Below the pieces are notes generated by a model. That model searched no databases, was not told where the DNA came from, and was given only the letters and a program-made list of their open reading frames with translations. A stretch of DNA of 64,000 nucleotides. Source: an uncultured Polaribacter sp. Its GTDB lineage: Bacteria > Bacteroidota > Bacteroidia > Flavobacteriales > Flavobacteriaceae. Shown in pieces: positions 37,245 to 44,046 of this stretch. Position numbers and translations under genes: made by a program. The stretch is from assembly GCF_947497125.1 (NCBI RefSeq), contig NZ_CANMFI010000003.1, positions 124,001 to 188,000 of the forward strand, given 5' to 3'. Each line of letters opens with the position of its first letter. The first letter of the stretch is position 1.

Positions 37245-37298
37245 TATCAACGCAAATAATAAACCCTCACAAGTACTATTTTATTAGGGTTTGGTGGA
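37245..37298 (-). repeat. Terminator-like repeat T1 with an ssrA 3'-end remnant
   Basis: The stem AAACCCT/AGGGTTT (37261-37267 with 37286-37292) resembles the terminator at 39452-39484; the surrounding 48 bp (37245-37292) are about 80% identical to 39436-39484. Reading the minus strand, TCCACCA (37292-37298), the expected tmRNA 3' end including CCA, immediately precedes this terminator. It is best seen as the oldest, left-most trace of the ssrA 3' end. Confidence 0.5.
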
Positions 37299-37340
37299 TT
37301 TTTTTATGTCTTGCAAATAAGTTTTTATATAGTAAGATAT

Positions 37341-37424
37341 AACAAAATGAAACAAGTAAAGTTTTGAGATGCCAAAGTGTAACGACTTAGTGATAATTTT
37401 GCGTAGTTGAAGGAGGTAAGGTTG
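37341..37424 (+). repeat. Direct repeat R1 flanking hipBA (84 bp)
   Basis: Matches 39094-39177 at 72 of 84 positions by hand alignment. It lies upstream of the hipBA operators. In both copies one minus-strand frame stays open across the repeat, with the shared pattern SLSRYT. I do not recognise the repeat. Confidence 0.85.
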
Positions 37425-37494
37425 TAAATAAGTCTTACGCATTTTTTAATTCTTTTCTCATACTTATTTTTACTTATCAATTTCAATCAATTTT

Positions 37495-37550
37495 GTTTAC
37501 TATAATAAACATTTATATAATTTTTATTATATTTGTGTATTATAATAAAC
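37495..37550. promoter_or_regulatory. Two HipB-like operators and a TAnnTTTG promoter
   Basis: Two 16-bp palindromes, GTTTACTATAATAAAC (37495-37510) and GTGTATTATAATAAAC (37535-37550), share the layout GTnTA-N6-TAAAC and lie 40 bp apart. TATATTTG (37528-37535), a Bacteroidota -7 element, overlaps the edge of the second. The arrangement suits autorepression by the HTH protein encoded just downstream at 37556. Confidence 0.6.
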
Positions 37551-37555
37551 AACTT

Positions 37556-37819
37556 ATGATTGATTTTGTTACAATTAAGGAGGTGAAGTTAAAATTAGGA
37601 GTGCTTTGTAAAAGTAAAAGACAAGGTTATAATATGTCTCAAGAAGATCTTAGTGAAGCTATTGGTTTGTCTAGGTATACTATTCAAAAGTTTGAAAATG
37701 GTAAGAACGCAACACTAGATACTGTTTTAAAAATAGCGAATCACTTTGACTTATTAAAGTCCTTAAAAAAAGGAATTGATAAAACAATTGAAGACGAAAA
37801 TAATATTTCATTATACTAA
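37556..37819 (+). CDS. hipB: HipB-like XRE-family antitoxin
   Basis: This 87-residue protein is an XRE-type helix-turn-helix repressor: LGVLCKSKRQGYNMSQEDLSEAIGLSRYTIQKFENGKNATLDTVLKIANHF. It lies 5 bp before a HipA-type kinase gene and would be its antitoxin and autorepressor. The longer frame starting at 37493 would begin inside the operator/promoter region, so the ATG at 37556, just after the operators, is chosen. Confidence 0.85.
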   Translation: MIDFVTIKEVKLKLGVLCKSKRQGYNMSQEDLSEAIGLSRYTIQKFENGKNATLDTVLKIANHFDLLKSLKKGIDKTIEDENNISLY

Positions 37820-37824
37820 TAACT

Positions 37825-39084
37825 ATGGCTAGAGAAAAGATAATAGATATCGTTGCATTTGGTGTAGAGATCGGTAAATTAGGAGTTGATTTAGATCAAG
37901 GAAAATCTTTTTTTCAATACAATCCTGATTTTTTAGATTCCAATCAATTTTCAAATTTATTCCCTTTTGTTTTTAAAAGAATAAAACCAGCACAGGTATT
38001 TTCAGAATTTCAAATTGATACTTTTCAAGGATTACCACCAATGATAGCAGATTCTTTACCAGATACGTTTGGTAATATTATATTTCAAGAATGGTTAACT
38101 GCAAGAGGTATAACAAAAGTAACTCCACTAGAGCAATTAGCTTATGTTGCAGATCGTGGAATGGGTGCGTTAGAATATAAACCCATAAAAGAATTACCCA
38201 ATACATCTAAAGTTAATATAGATGAAGTGATTACTATTTTAGAAAAAGTACTAAAGCTTAAAAAAGATACTAAAGGAGAAAATTTAAGCGAATTAGCATT
38301 ATTAAACGTTTTCAAAATTGGAACATCTGCAGGTGGAGCAAGACCTAAAATTTTAGTTTCTGAGCATAAAGAAACAGGAGAAATAATTGCTGGAGATAGA
38401 GAGATTAGTGAGCACTATAATCATTATTTGGTAAAATTACATATTGATGATACTGACGGTTATAATAAGGAAAAAGTAGAATACGTATATTACTTGCTAG
38501 CTAAAGAAGCAGGTATAGATATGATGCCTTCTAAATTAATAGATGATAAACATTTTGCAACATTAAGATATGATAGGCAAAATGGAGAAAAACAACACGT
38601 ACTTACAGTAACTGGTTTAACAGGTTGGGATTTTAAAAGTCAGCCAGAAAAGTCTTCTTATGAGAATGTGTTTAAAGTAGCTTTAAGTTTAGGTGTTCCG
38701 CATAAAGATTTACAACAATTATTTAAACGTATGGTGTTTAATCTAATTTTTAGAAATGTAGATGATCATTTAAAAAATCATAGTTTTATATATCACAAAG
38801 AAAGTAATAGTTGGAATTTATGTCCTGCGTACGATGTAACTTTTGCTTTAAATCCTTTGTTAACTTTTAAAACAATAGCAAGAGCACTCTCTATTAACGG
38901 TAAGCGATCAGGAATTAAACTAAAAGACTTATTAGTAATTGCTGATACATTTTCTATCAAAAACCCTAAAGGTGTAATAGGAGAGGTGCAAGCACTTATT
39001 CCTAGATGGATGAAGATTGCAAAAGAGCTAAATATACAAACGCATATAATTACTTCAATTGAAAAAGAGATTAAACTTTTGTAA
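37825..39084 (+). CDS. hipA: HipA-like serine/threonine kinase toxin
   Basis: HipA kinases phosphorylate aminoacyl-tRNA synthetases or other targets and cause growth arrest. This 419-residue protein has an N-terminal beta domain, the loop IGTSAGGARPK (the autophosphorylation Ser/P-loop region), the catalytic segment NLIFRNVDDHLKNHSF with Asp and Asn, and the DFG-like PAYDVTF. ERGMGALEY-type sequence (DRGMGALEYKP, about residues 110-120) also fits. With hipB it forms a complete module. The 84-bp direct repeats on both sides suggest mobility. Its natural target cannot be inferred. Confidence 0.92.
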   Translation: MAREKIIDIVAFGVEIGKLGVDLDQGKSFFQYNPDFLDSNQFSNLFPFVFKRIKPAQVFSEFQIDTFQGLPPMIADSLPDTFGNIIFQEWLTARGITKVTPLEQLAYVADRGMGALEYKPIKELPNTSKVNIDEVITILEKVLKLKKDTKGENLSELALLNVFKIGTSAGGARPKILVSEHKETGEIIAGDREISEHYNHYLVKLHIDDTDGYNKEKVEYVYYLLAKEAGIDMMPSKLIDDKHFATLRYDRQNGEKQHVLTVTGLTGWDFKSQPEKSSYENVFKVALSLGVPHKDLQQLFKRMVFNLIFRNVDDHLKNHSFIYHKESNSWNLCPAYDVTFALNPLLTFKTIARALSINGKRSGIKLKDLLVIADTFSIKNPKGVIGEVQALIPRWMKIAKELNIQTHIITSIEKEIKLL

Positions 39085-39093
39085 AACCAACTT

Positions 39094-39177
39094 AACGAAA
39101 TGAAACAAGCAAAGATTTGAGATAAAGAAGTATAACGACTTAGTGAGAATTTTGCATAGCTGAAGCAGGTAAGGTTG
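39094..39177 (+). repeat. Direct repeat R2 flanking hipBA (84 bp)
   Basis: Second copy of R1 (72 of 84 positions identical by hand alignment), starting 10 bp after the hipA stop and in the same orientation. Confidence 0.85.
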
Positions 39178-39234
39178 GTAAAATGCTTTCTGAAAAAAGC
39201 AGCCAATTAATTTATTTTTTATAGGTAGTTATAT

Positions 39235-39384
39235 TTATTTCCAATATTTTTTATAACTCATAGCTTCAGTAAATATGTCTTGATAAACTTCACTTTATGA
39301 AATATCATTTACACTTCTATCATTATAGTTAGCCACTAAAGTTTTCATTTTCTTAGTAAAATCAGCCGTTTTACTTTTCTTACT
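39235..39384 (-). pseudogene. Decayed C-terminal coding fragment
   Basis: The minus strand reads ADFTKKMKTLVANYNDRSV, a stop, then SEVYQDIFTEAMSYKKYWK and a second stop, all in one frame. There is no start codon of its own. The composition is that of real protein sequence. I do not recognise the family; a large helical enzyme tail (for example of a restriction subunit) is only a guess. Confidence 0.4.
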
Positions 39385-39451
39385 TCACAAATGGTTTTAG
39401 CAGGTAATTGTTGGAAACTAAAAGTGGAGTGTAATTATCAACACAAATAAA

Positions 39452-39484
39452 AAACCCTTACAAACACTAGGTTTATAAGGGTTT
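39452..39484 (-). terminator. Displaced former ssrA terminator
   Basis: The 9-bp stem AAACCCTTA/TAAGGGTTT (39452-39460 with 39476-39484) becomes a terminator with a T run on the minus strand. It lies 3 bp from the 16-bp ssrA 3'-end copy at 39488-39503, as the original ssrA terminator would before an insertion. Confidence 0.65.
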
Positions 39485-39487
39485 ATT

Positions 39488-39503
39488 AGTGGAGACGCCG
39501 AGA
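39488..39503 (-). other. Left attachment site (copy of ssrA 3' end)
   Basis: AGTGGAGACGCCGAGA is identical to 46678-46693, the 3' end of the intact tmRNA gene. Beyond it the sequence diverges (GTATAAC instead of ATCGAAC). The two copies delimit a 7.2-kb integrase-carrying element. Confidence 0.85.
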
Positions 39504-39630
39504 GTATAACACTTCTATTTTGTATTTTTACTATTCCCTTTAAAACATCAATAACTTTAATTAATTCAATAAATACCATTATATTATAAGGTTTTTGTTT
39601 GTTGAACTGAATTGAATCAGTTTTAAATAA

Positions 39631-39661
39631 GTTAACTAAATGTTGACTAAATGTTGACTAG
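39631..39661 (+). promoter_or_regulatory. Putative integrase arm-type sites, left end
   Basis: GTTAACTAA (39631), GTTGACTAA (39642) and GTTGACTAG (39653) repeat at exactly 11-bp steps, one helical turn, just before the integrase gene. The same GTTGACTAA unit, again 11 bp apart, occurs at the right end (46613 and 46624). Confidence 0.6.
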
Positions 39662-39703
39662 ATTCTTTTATTTGATTAAATTTGATTTATTCAATAACTA
39701 TCT

Positions 39704-41038
39704 ATGGCAACTATAAAATACATTTTACAAAGTAAGTCAAATAATGCCCCTATCTATTTAAGACTTTCATTAGGTAGAGGTAAAGTGTTTAAAAGAAAAA
39801 CTTCATTAAGTATTAAACCTATTAATTGGAGTGACAAAGGTTATCCAAAACAAACAACAGCAGAGAATAAAAACTTAGCGTCTCAATTGAGAGGATTAAA
39901 TTCTTTTGTACTTGACCAAGTAAATATTTCCGAAACAAATGGAGAGAATATTGATGGTAATTGGCTAAAGTCAATAATAAACTTACATTTTAATAAATCA
40001 GAAATTGAAGAACTTGATTACTTGGTAGATTATGGTAAAAAGTTTTTAGATAATCTTGAGTATAAATCTAATAGTAAAACTAAGAAAATAGGTGTTACTG
40101 ATGCTACTAAAAAAAAATATCAAACAATAGTAAATAAGTTGATTGCTTTCGATAATTACAAAAAACAAAAGACAAAAATAACAGATGTAAACCTCAGCTT
40201 TAGAATCGATTTAATTAACTATTTAAAAGAAGTTGATAAATTAAGTGATAATACAATTGGTCGTTATCTTAAGTTTGTTAAAAGTATTTGTTTGGATGCT
40301 GAAAAGAATGGTCACAAAGTAAATAGCCAACTTAAATCATTTTTAGGTTTTTCAATTGAAGCTCCAAAAGTAATTTTATCTCTTAATGAGCTTGAGCAAA
40401 TTAAAAATACAGAGTTTGTAAATGAAAATCACAAGATAGCAAGAGATTGGTTAATCATTGGGTGTTTTACTGGGCAAAGAGTTTCTGACTTATTAAGAAT
40501 GAATAGAGGGTTTATTCAGCATATTCAAGATTTTGACTTTATAGTACTTACACAACAAAAAACAAAACAACTTGTTCAGATACCTATTCATTTTGAAGTA
40601 AAGACTATTTTAGACAAAAGAGATGGAGAATTTCCTCCAGTCTTTACTAACAACTTAGAAAGTAGTAAAGCATTATTTAATAGATACCTTAAACAACTTT
40701 GTAAACTAGCCAAAATAGATACAATAGTAAAAGGTAATAAGTTTGATGAGGTTAAGAAAAGGTATTTAGCTGGAGAGTACCCAAAACACGAACTGGTATC
40801 ATCTCATATCTGCAGACGTTCTTTTGCCTCCAACCATTATGCAACAGAACTTTACCCAACTCCAATTTTAATGAATATTACAGCTCATAAGACAGAGCAA
40901 ATGTTTCTAACTTACATAGGTAAAGAACCGATTGATTATAGTGTTAAACTTGCTAAAATATGGCAAAAGCTAGGTAAAAAGAAAAAGAATTCCAATCAAC
41001 AAAAGACAGACTTCAAAATCATAAAGAAAGCTAATTAA
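39704..41038 (+). CDS. int: Tyrosine-type site-specific integrase
   Basis: This 444-residue protein has an N-terminal arm-binding domain (ATIKYILQSKSNNAPIYLRLSLGRGKVFKRKTSL), a SAM-like core-binding domain (VNLSFRIDLINYLKEVDKLSDNTIGRYLKFVKSIC) and a catalytic domain. The catalytic residues are visible: Arg in TGQRVSDLLR, the HxxR box SHICRRSFASN, a His in NITAHKTEQMFLTY and the Tyr of that motif. It lies 200 bp from the left attachment site, reading into the element, so it is the likely integrase for ssrA-specific insertion. It belongs to the large integrase class of Bacteroidota elements. Confidence 0.93.
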   Translation: MATIKYILQSKSNNAPIYLRLSLGRGKVFKRKTSLSIKPINWSDKGYPKQTTAENKNLASQLRGLNSFVLDQVNISETNGENIDGNWLKSIINLHFNKSEIEELDYLVDYGKKFLDNLEYKSNSKTKKIGVTDATKKKYQTIVNKLIAFDNYKKQKTKITDVNLSFRIDLINYLKEVDKLSDNTIGRYLKFVKSICLDAEKNGHKVNSQLKSFLGFSIEAPKVILSLNELEQIKNTEFVNENHKIARDWLIIGCFTGQRVSDLLRMNRGFIQHIQDFDFIVLTQQKTKQLVQIPIHFEVKTILDKRDGEFPPVFTNNLESSKALFNRYLKQLCKLAKIDTIVKGNKFDEVKKRYLAGEYPKHELVSSHICRRSFASNHYATELYPTPILMNITAHKTEQMFLTYIGKEPIDYSVKLAKIWQKLGKKKKNSNQQKTDFKIIKKAN

Positions 41039-41088
41039 TTTACCGCTAATTGACTTTATTTAATCATTTTACACCCCTCTTCAAGTGT

Positions 41089-41129
41089 CTGATAATCAGC
41101 TCTTTAAAAATTAACTAATTGATAATCAG
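41089..41129. promoter_or_regulatory. Paired CTGATAATCAG-like palindromes
   Basis: TGATAATCAG occurs at 41090-41099 (within the near-palindrome CTGATAATCAG) and at 41120-41129, 30 bp apart. Two TTTTGTGAATAA direct repeats follow near 41145-41178. They may be binding sites for the excisionase-like protein or for control of the downstream operon. The rest of the 400-bp gap (41039-41442) holds only AT-rich sequence and the hairpins below. Confidence 0.35.
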
Positions 41130-41252
41130 TAATTTAAAATATAGTTTTTGTGAATAAATTACTAGGTTTTGTGAATAAGTAGAGTTTTTAATTCATCCCT
41201 TTTTTTGCAATCTTTGGATATGGCACTAATACAATAGCAATAAATTGTATTA

Positions 41253-41281
41253 CGCAAAAAAAAAGCTACAATAAAGTAGCT
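41253..41281 (-). terminator. Orphan terminator-like hairpin on the minus strand
   Basis: AGCTAC/GTAGCT (41264-41269 with 41276-41281) is followed on the minus strand by a run of nine T. No minus-strand gene ends here, so it could end a short antisense transcript. A second palindrome (AATACAAT/ATTGTATT, 41228-41251) adjoins it. Confidence 0.45.
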
Positions 41282-41442
41282 CTAATATATTTTGAAAAGG
41301 ATTTTTTACCTGTAAGTTTAAATCCGCTAAACAAAACTAATTAAATTATTCCTAATAGAAAAATGACAATTAGCTTTCTTTAAAATATTTTAGATAAACT
41401 TTATTTTTAGCTTGTAATATTAACCATCAAAATTACTAATCG

Positions 41443-41727
41443 ATGGGCAATAACTTTAATTTAGTTGGTCTTACAATAGACGACTTAAAAACCTTGTTCG
41501 GACAAGTTTTAAAAACCGAATTAGAAGCTGTTAAGAAACATTTACAGCCAAAACAACCAAACGAGTATCTTACAAGAAAAGAAGTCTCAGAGATGCTTAA
41601 AATAGACCTCAGCTCAGTTCATAACTGGAGCAAAAGAGGAATATTAAAACCTCATCAAATTGGAAATAGGGTCTACTTCAAAATGAATGAAGTAGAGAAT
41701 GCAATTGTTAAACTTAAATCTAATTAA
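41443..41727 (+). CDS. Excisionase-like helix-turn-helix protein
   Basis: This 94-residue protein has a coiled N-terminal helix (LTIDDLKTLFGQVLKTELEAVKKHL) and then a MerR/excisionase-type winged helix: EYLTRKEVSEMLKIDLSSVHNWSKRGILKPHQIGNRVYFKMNEVENAIVKL. Such proteins are usual companions of Bacteroidota integrases and direct excision or control the following operon. It lies 400 bp downstream of int and 2 bp before the next gene, heading the segment 41443-42333. Confidence 0.85.
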   Translation: MGNNFNLVGLTIDDLKTLFGQVLKTELEAVKKHLQPKQPNEYLTRKEVSEMLKIDLSSVHNWSKRGILKPHQIGNRVYFKMNEVENAIVKLKSN

Positions 41728-41729
41728 AT

Positions 41730-41996
41730 ATGAGCAGATTAAAAGATAAATCTCAGATTCAAAGAATGTATGAATACCTTTTAACAAACATTGCAACAGC
41801 AAGTATGTTAGAGCAAACTTTGAATATTAAACAGAAATGTATTACTAGACATAAAAGAGAGCTAGAAAATAACGGTTACTTGTATGAGGTATGTCATCAA
41901 AAATGCAAAGAAACTGGTTTTAAAGCTTGGTATCTGTCTACTAATCCTAATTTAAACCCAATGAAAAACCAATTAAAATTTAGTTTTGATGAATAA
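41730..41996 (+). CDS. Small wHTH-like mobile-element protein
   Basis: This 88-residue basic protein contains a predicted winged-helix pattern (QIQRMYEYLLTNIATASMLEQTLNIKQKCITRHKRELENNGYLYEV), as found in small accessory proteins next to excisionase genes in Bacteroidota elements. It is placed between the excisionase-like gene (2-bp gap) and the replication-domain gene (11-bp overlap), so it belongs to the same transcription unit. I know of no specific function. Confidence 0.6.
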   Translation: MSRLKDKSQIQRMYEYLLTNIATASMLEQTLNIKQKCITRHKRELENNGYLYEVCHQKCKETGFKAWYLSTNPNLNPMKNQLKFSFDE

Positions 41997-42333
41997 GGTT
42001 ATGAAGCATTGGTTTAAGCACGATTTTTATACTTGTAATGACCACAAGATGCAGAAGTTAGATTTTAAACATCCAGTTGTAGGCTATGGTATATTTTTTA
42101 AAGTAATTGAATTACTTTATCAAAATAATGGTAAATTAGAATATGATTTAGACTTTATTTCTTTTGCTATTAGTTATGACAAGGATGTGATTAATTCGGT
42201 TTTAAACGACTTTGATTTGTTTACTATACAAGATGAGGTATTGTCTAATAAAAGAGTTCTAGAGTCTATTAAAGAGATAACTGAGAAGTCTGAGAAAGCT
42301 AGAGCAAGTGCAAATAGACGTTATGGTAATTAG
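41986..42333 (+). CDS. DUF4373 (Lin1244/Lin1753-type) replication-associated protein, short
   Basis: This 115-residue protein starts near MKHWFKHDFYTCNDHKMQKLDFKHPVVGYGIFFKVIELLYQNNGKLEYD, which matches the DUF4373 domain found at the N-terminus of phage and plasmid replication proteins. Only the domain and a short charged tail are present, so it is either a short family member or the remnant of a longer replication initiator. An internal Met at residue 6 is an alternative start. A terminator follows at 42355. Confidence 0.75.
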   Translation: MMNKVMKHWFKHDFYTCNDHKMQKLDFKHPVVGYGIFFKVIELLYQNNGKLEYDLDFISFAISYDKDVINSVLNDFDLFTIQDEVLSNKRVLESIKEITEKSEKARASANRRYGN

Positions 42334-42354
42334 GATTTAATCTAATAGGTTTTG

Positions 42355-42387
42355 AAAGGAGTAGCTTAGTTGTTACTCCTTTTTTTA
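42355..42387. terminator. Terminator after the excisionase-replication genes
   Basis: AAAGGAGTA (42355-42363) pairs with TACTCCTTT (42374-42382), followed by five more T. It lies 21 bp after the DUF4373 gene and just before the 3' end of the opposing DUF4468 gene. Confidence 0.8.
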
Positions 42388-42389
42388 AT

Positions 42390-43085
42390 TTACCAATCAT
42401 CGTTAGAACTTTCATTTACCATTTTTGTTATTGAATTGAAATTAGAAACAAATGATAATGCTATTTTAATATTAATTTCATCGAAAGTTGGTTTGCTGAG
42501 TGCAAGGTATTTCACTTGTCTCTTTTTACTCATCATTGACTTTTTAAAATACTCTTTCCAATAATAATTGAATTTGCCTATTGATTCCTCTGTTACACCT
42601 TTGAAATTAATACAACTAAAAGTGTTTGGATTTGTATACATTGTGTTTTTAGGAGTGTTGTCTGCTATACTAGAAATAGTGTAAATTAATCGATATTTAT
42701 TGTCTTTTACTTTTATTTCAAGAAGATGATTTAACAACATTTTACTTTCTATTGGTATTGCTTTAGTTTTTGGGTAAATTGCTCTTGTTGGGTTAATAAA
42801 ACTTACAGTACTTAATCCCTTAACTATCATTATTCCAGATTCCTTATCATTCATCTGAATTACATCATTTGCAGAGTTGTAATTTATTGAAACCCATTTA
42901 TTGATTATTGAAAATATTTCAGATTTACTTTTACCAATTGCGTCTACTGTTGCCGTCATCGACCTTTCTTTAATGTCTAAATTTAAAATAGAATCTTTAA
43001 TTTTATTCAACTCATCTAAAAAGTTTTGACTTGAAACTTGCTGGATAGATAAAAAGAAGATAGATAGAATTAGAAATTTTTTCAT
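42390..43085 (-). CDS. DUF4468-like secreted protein
   Basis: This protein of about 231 residues has a signal peptide (KKFLILSIFFLSIQQVSSQ) and a domain resembling DUF4468 (TBP-like fold): TATVDAIGKSKSEIFSIINKWVSINYNSANDVIQMNDKESGIMIVKG. The helix-strand pattern repeats in the C-terminal half. The start MKKFLIL at 43085 is preferred over the upstream TTG at 43103, because TATATTTG (43101-43108) looks like the promoter -7 element and the transcript would start after 43103. It is an element-borne gene of unknown function. Confidence 0.7.
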   Translation of the reverse strand: MKKFLILSIFFLSIQQVSSQNFLDELNKIKDSILNLDIKERSMTATVDAIGKSKSEIFSIINKWVSINYNSANDVIQMNDKESGIMIVKGLSTVSFINPTRAIYPKTKAIPIESKMLLNHLLEIKVKDNKYRLIYTISSIADNTPKNTMYTNPNTFSCINFKGVTEESIGKFNYYWKEYFKKSMMSKKRQVKYLALSKPTFDEINIKIALSFVSNFNSITKMVNESSNDDW

Positions 43086-43100
43086 AGTGTTTTCTTTATT

Positions 43101-43108
43101 CAAATATA
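43101..43108 (-). promoter_or_regulatory. TAnnTTTG promoter element of the DUF4468 gene
   Basis: TATATTTG on the minus strand, 15 bp before the ATG at 43085. It decides the start, because the alternative TTG codon falls inside it. Confidence 0.5.
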
Positions 43109-43185
43109 AATAATATTTTTTTTAAGTGCATTCGCATTACGTTCGCAATGCTATAAGATTAGAACAAATAAGAATAAATAATAAC

Positions 43186-43291
43186 AAATAAAAAGAAATA
43201 ATAATAAAGAAAAGAATATGAAATAAAAACAAATAAAAAGAGATAAGAACAGATAAAAGAATATGAAATAAAAATAAATAAAAAGAAATAA
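43186..43291 (+). repeat. 45-bp tandem repeat, purine-rich, about 2.4 copies
   Basis: Units 43186-43230 and 43231-43275 plus a partial third share AAATAAAAAGA... and GAATATGAAATAAAAA at a 45-bp period. The plus strand is almost free of C over this stretch. The complementary strand therefore looks like a hydrophobic repeated protein, which I regard as spurious. Confidence 0.8.
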
Positions 43292-43460
43292 GAAAAAAAA
43301 GAGAAGTTCTATAAAGATTGCTCAATACTTTTTTTGGTTCTCTATAGTTGGTATTGTAATTTGGATAATGATTTTAGTTTTATAAAATCCCAATTATTTA
43401 CTATTAGTTTTGGTAAATGTTTGTTATTTTTAACAATTAATAATTTAAAAACAAATAACT

Positions 43461-43712
43461 ATGGGATTTTTTTCAGACTCACCAGAGGAAATTAAAAGAA
43501 AAGAAGCAGAAAAATTTATAAAAGAAAAGGGAGGTGTTGTAAATGCCGTAAATTCTGAAAATTTTAAACTACTCGAACTTCAACAGAATGACACAATGAT
43601 ACAGTTATTGGGTGGTTTATTGAGTTCACAAGGAGTTGGAGGTGTCGCTATTGCTAATATAGCTATCGGAACATACTATGAAAAGGCCAAGGATTTAATA
43701 GATGTCAAATAA
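43461..43712 (+). CDS. Small uncharacterised protein of the ssrA element
   Basis: An 83-residue protein, charged at the start (MGFFSDSPEEIKRKEAEKFIKEKGG) with a glycine/alanine-rich hydrophobic end (GGLLSSQGVGGVAIANIAIGTYYEKAKDLI). I do not recognise it. The end could be a short amphipathic or membrane-interacting helix. It stands alone between the repeat region and a decayed fragment. Confidence 0.5.
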   Translation: MGFFSDSPEEIKRKEAEKFIKEKGGVVNAVNSENFKLLELQQNDTMIQLLGGLLSSQGVGGVAIANIAIGTYYEKAKDLIDVK

Positions 43713-43747
43713 TCGTAAAACAATTGTTAAAATGATTTATTTATTGA

Positions 43748-43915
43748 TTCTTTAGATTTCAAAAGAAAACTAATAATAAGATAATTTCCTATTATACCGA
43801 TTATCAGCTTAGTAACATATCAGAAAAACTTCAACTATGTAATTATAAACATTTTGATGTTTTTACTTCCAAACAACGTAGTCCAATTACCGAGCTTATT
43901 CTTAAAAAGTTTTAG
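43748..43915 (+). pseudogene. Start-less coding fragment
   Basis: An open frame of about 55 codons (…NKIISYYTDYQLSNISEKLQ… to PITELILKKF, stop at 43913) has protein-like composition but no ATG, GTG or TTG. The pattern YQLSNISEKLQLCNYKHFDVF loosely recalls helix-turn-helix regulators. It is probably the 3' end of a lost gene; the family is uncertain. Confidence 0.4.
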
Positions 43916-44046
43916 AGAAGTTAAAAATTAAATTATCACTAATATTTTTTTAATTCATTGAGGTTAAGTGGGTTTATTTCACTATTGGATAGGTATCTTA
44001 ATTGAATTTAATAATTATATTTGTGTTTAAAAACTAGCTATTAAAA

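Noticed and set aside
37493..37555. Longer N-terminus of hipB starting at 37493
   Set aside because: These 21 codons lie within the operator/promoter region and are rich in Ile/Tyr; the HTH protein starts naturally at 37556.
38793..39206. Minus-strand frame of 137 codons across the hipA end and repeat R2
   Set aside because: Most of it is antisense to hipA. The repeat part is also open in R1, so it was noted as a repeat property, but no start signal or known domain supports a gene.
43086..43103. Upstream TTG start for the DUF4468 protein
   Set aside because: The TTG falls inside a TATATTTG promoter element, so it would not be in the mRNA; the ATG at 43085 gives a clean signal peptide.
43137..43325. 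Minus-strand 62-residue hydrophobic frame (ISFYLFLFHIL repeats)
   Set aside because: It exists only because a C-poor 45-bp tandem repeat keeps one frame open; repeated Phe/Leu/Ile is what such sequence must encode.
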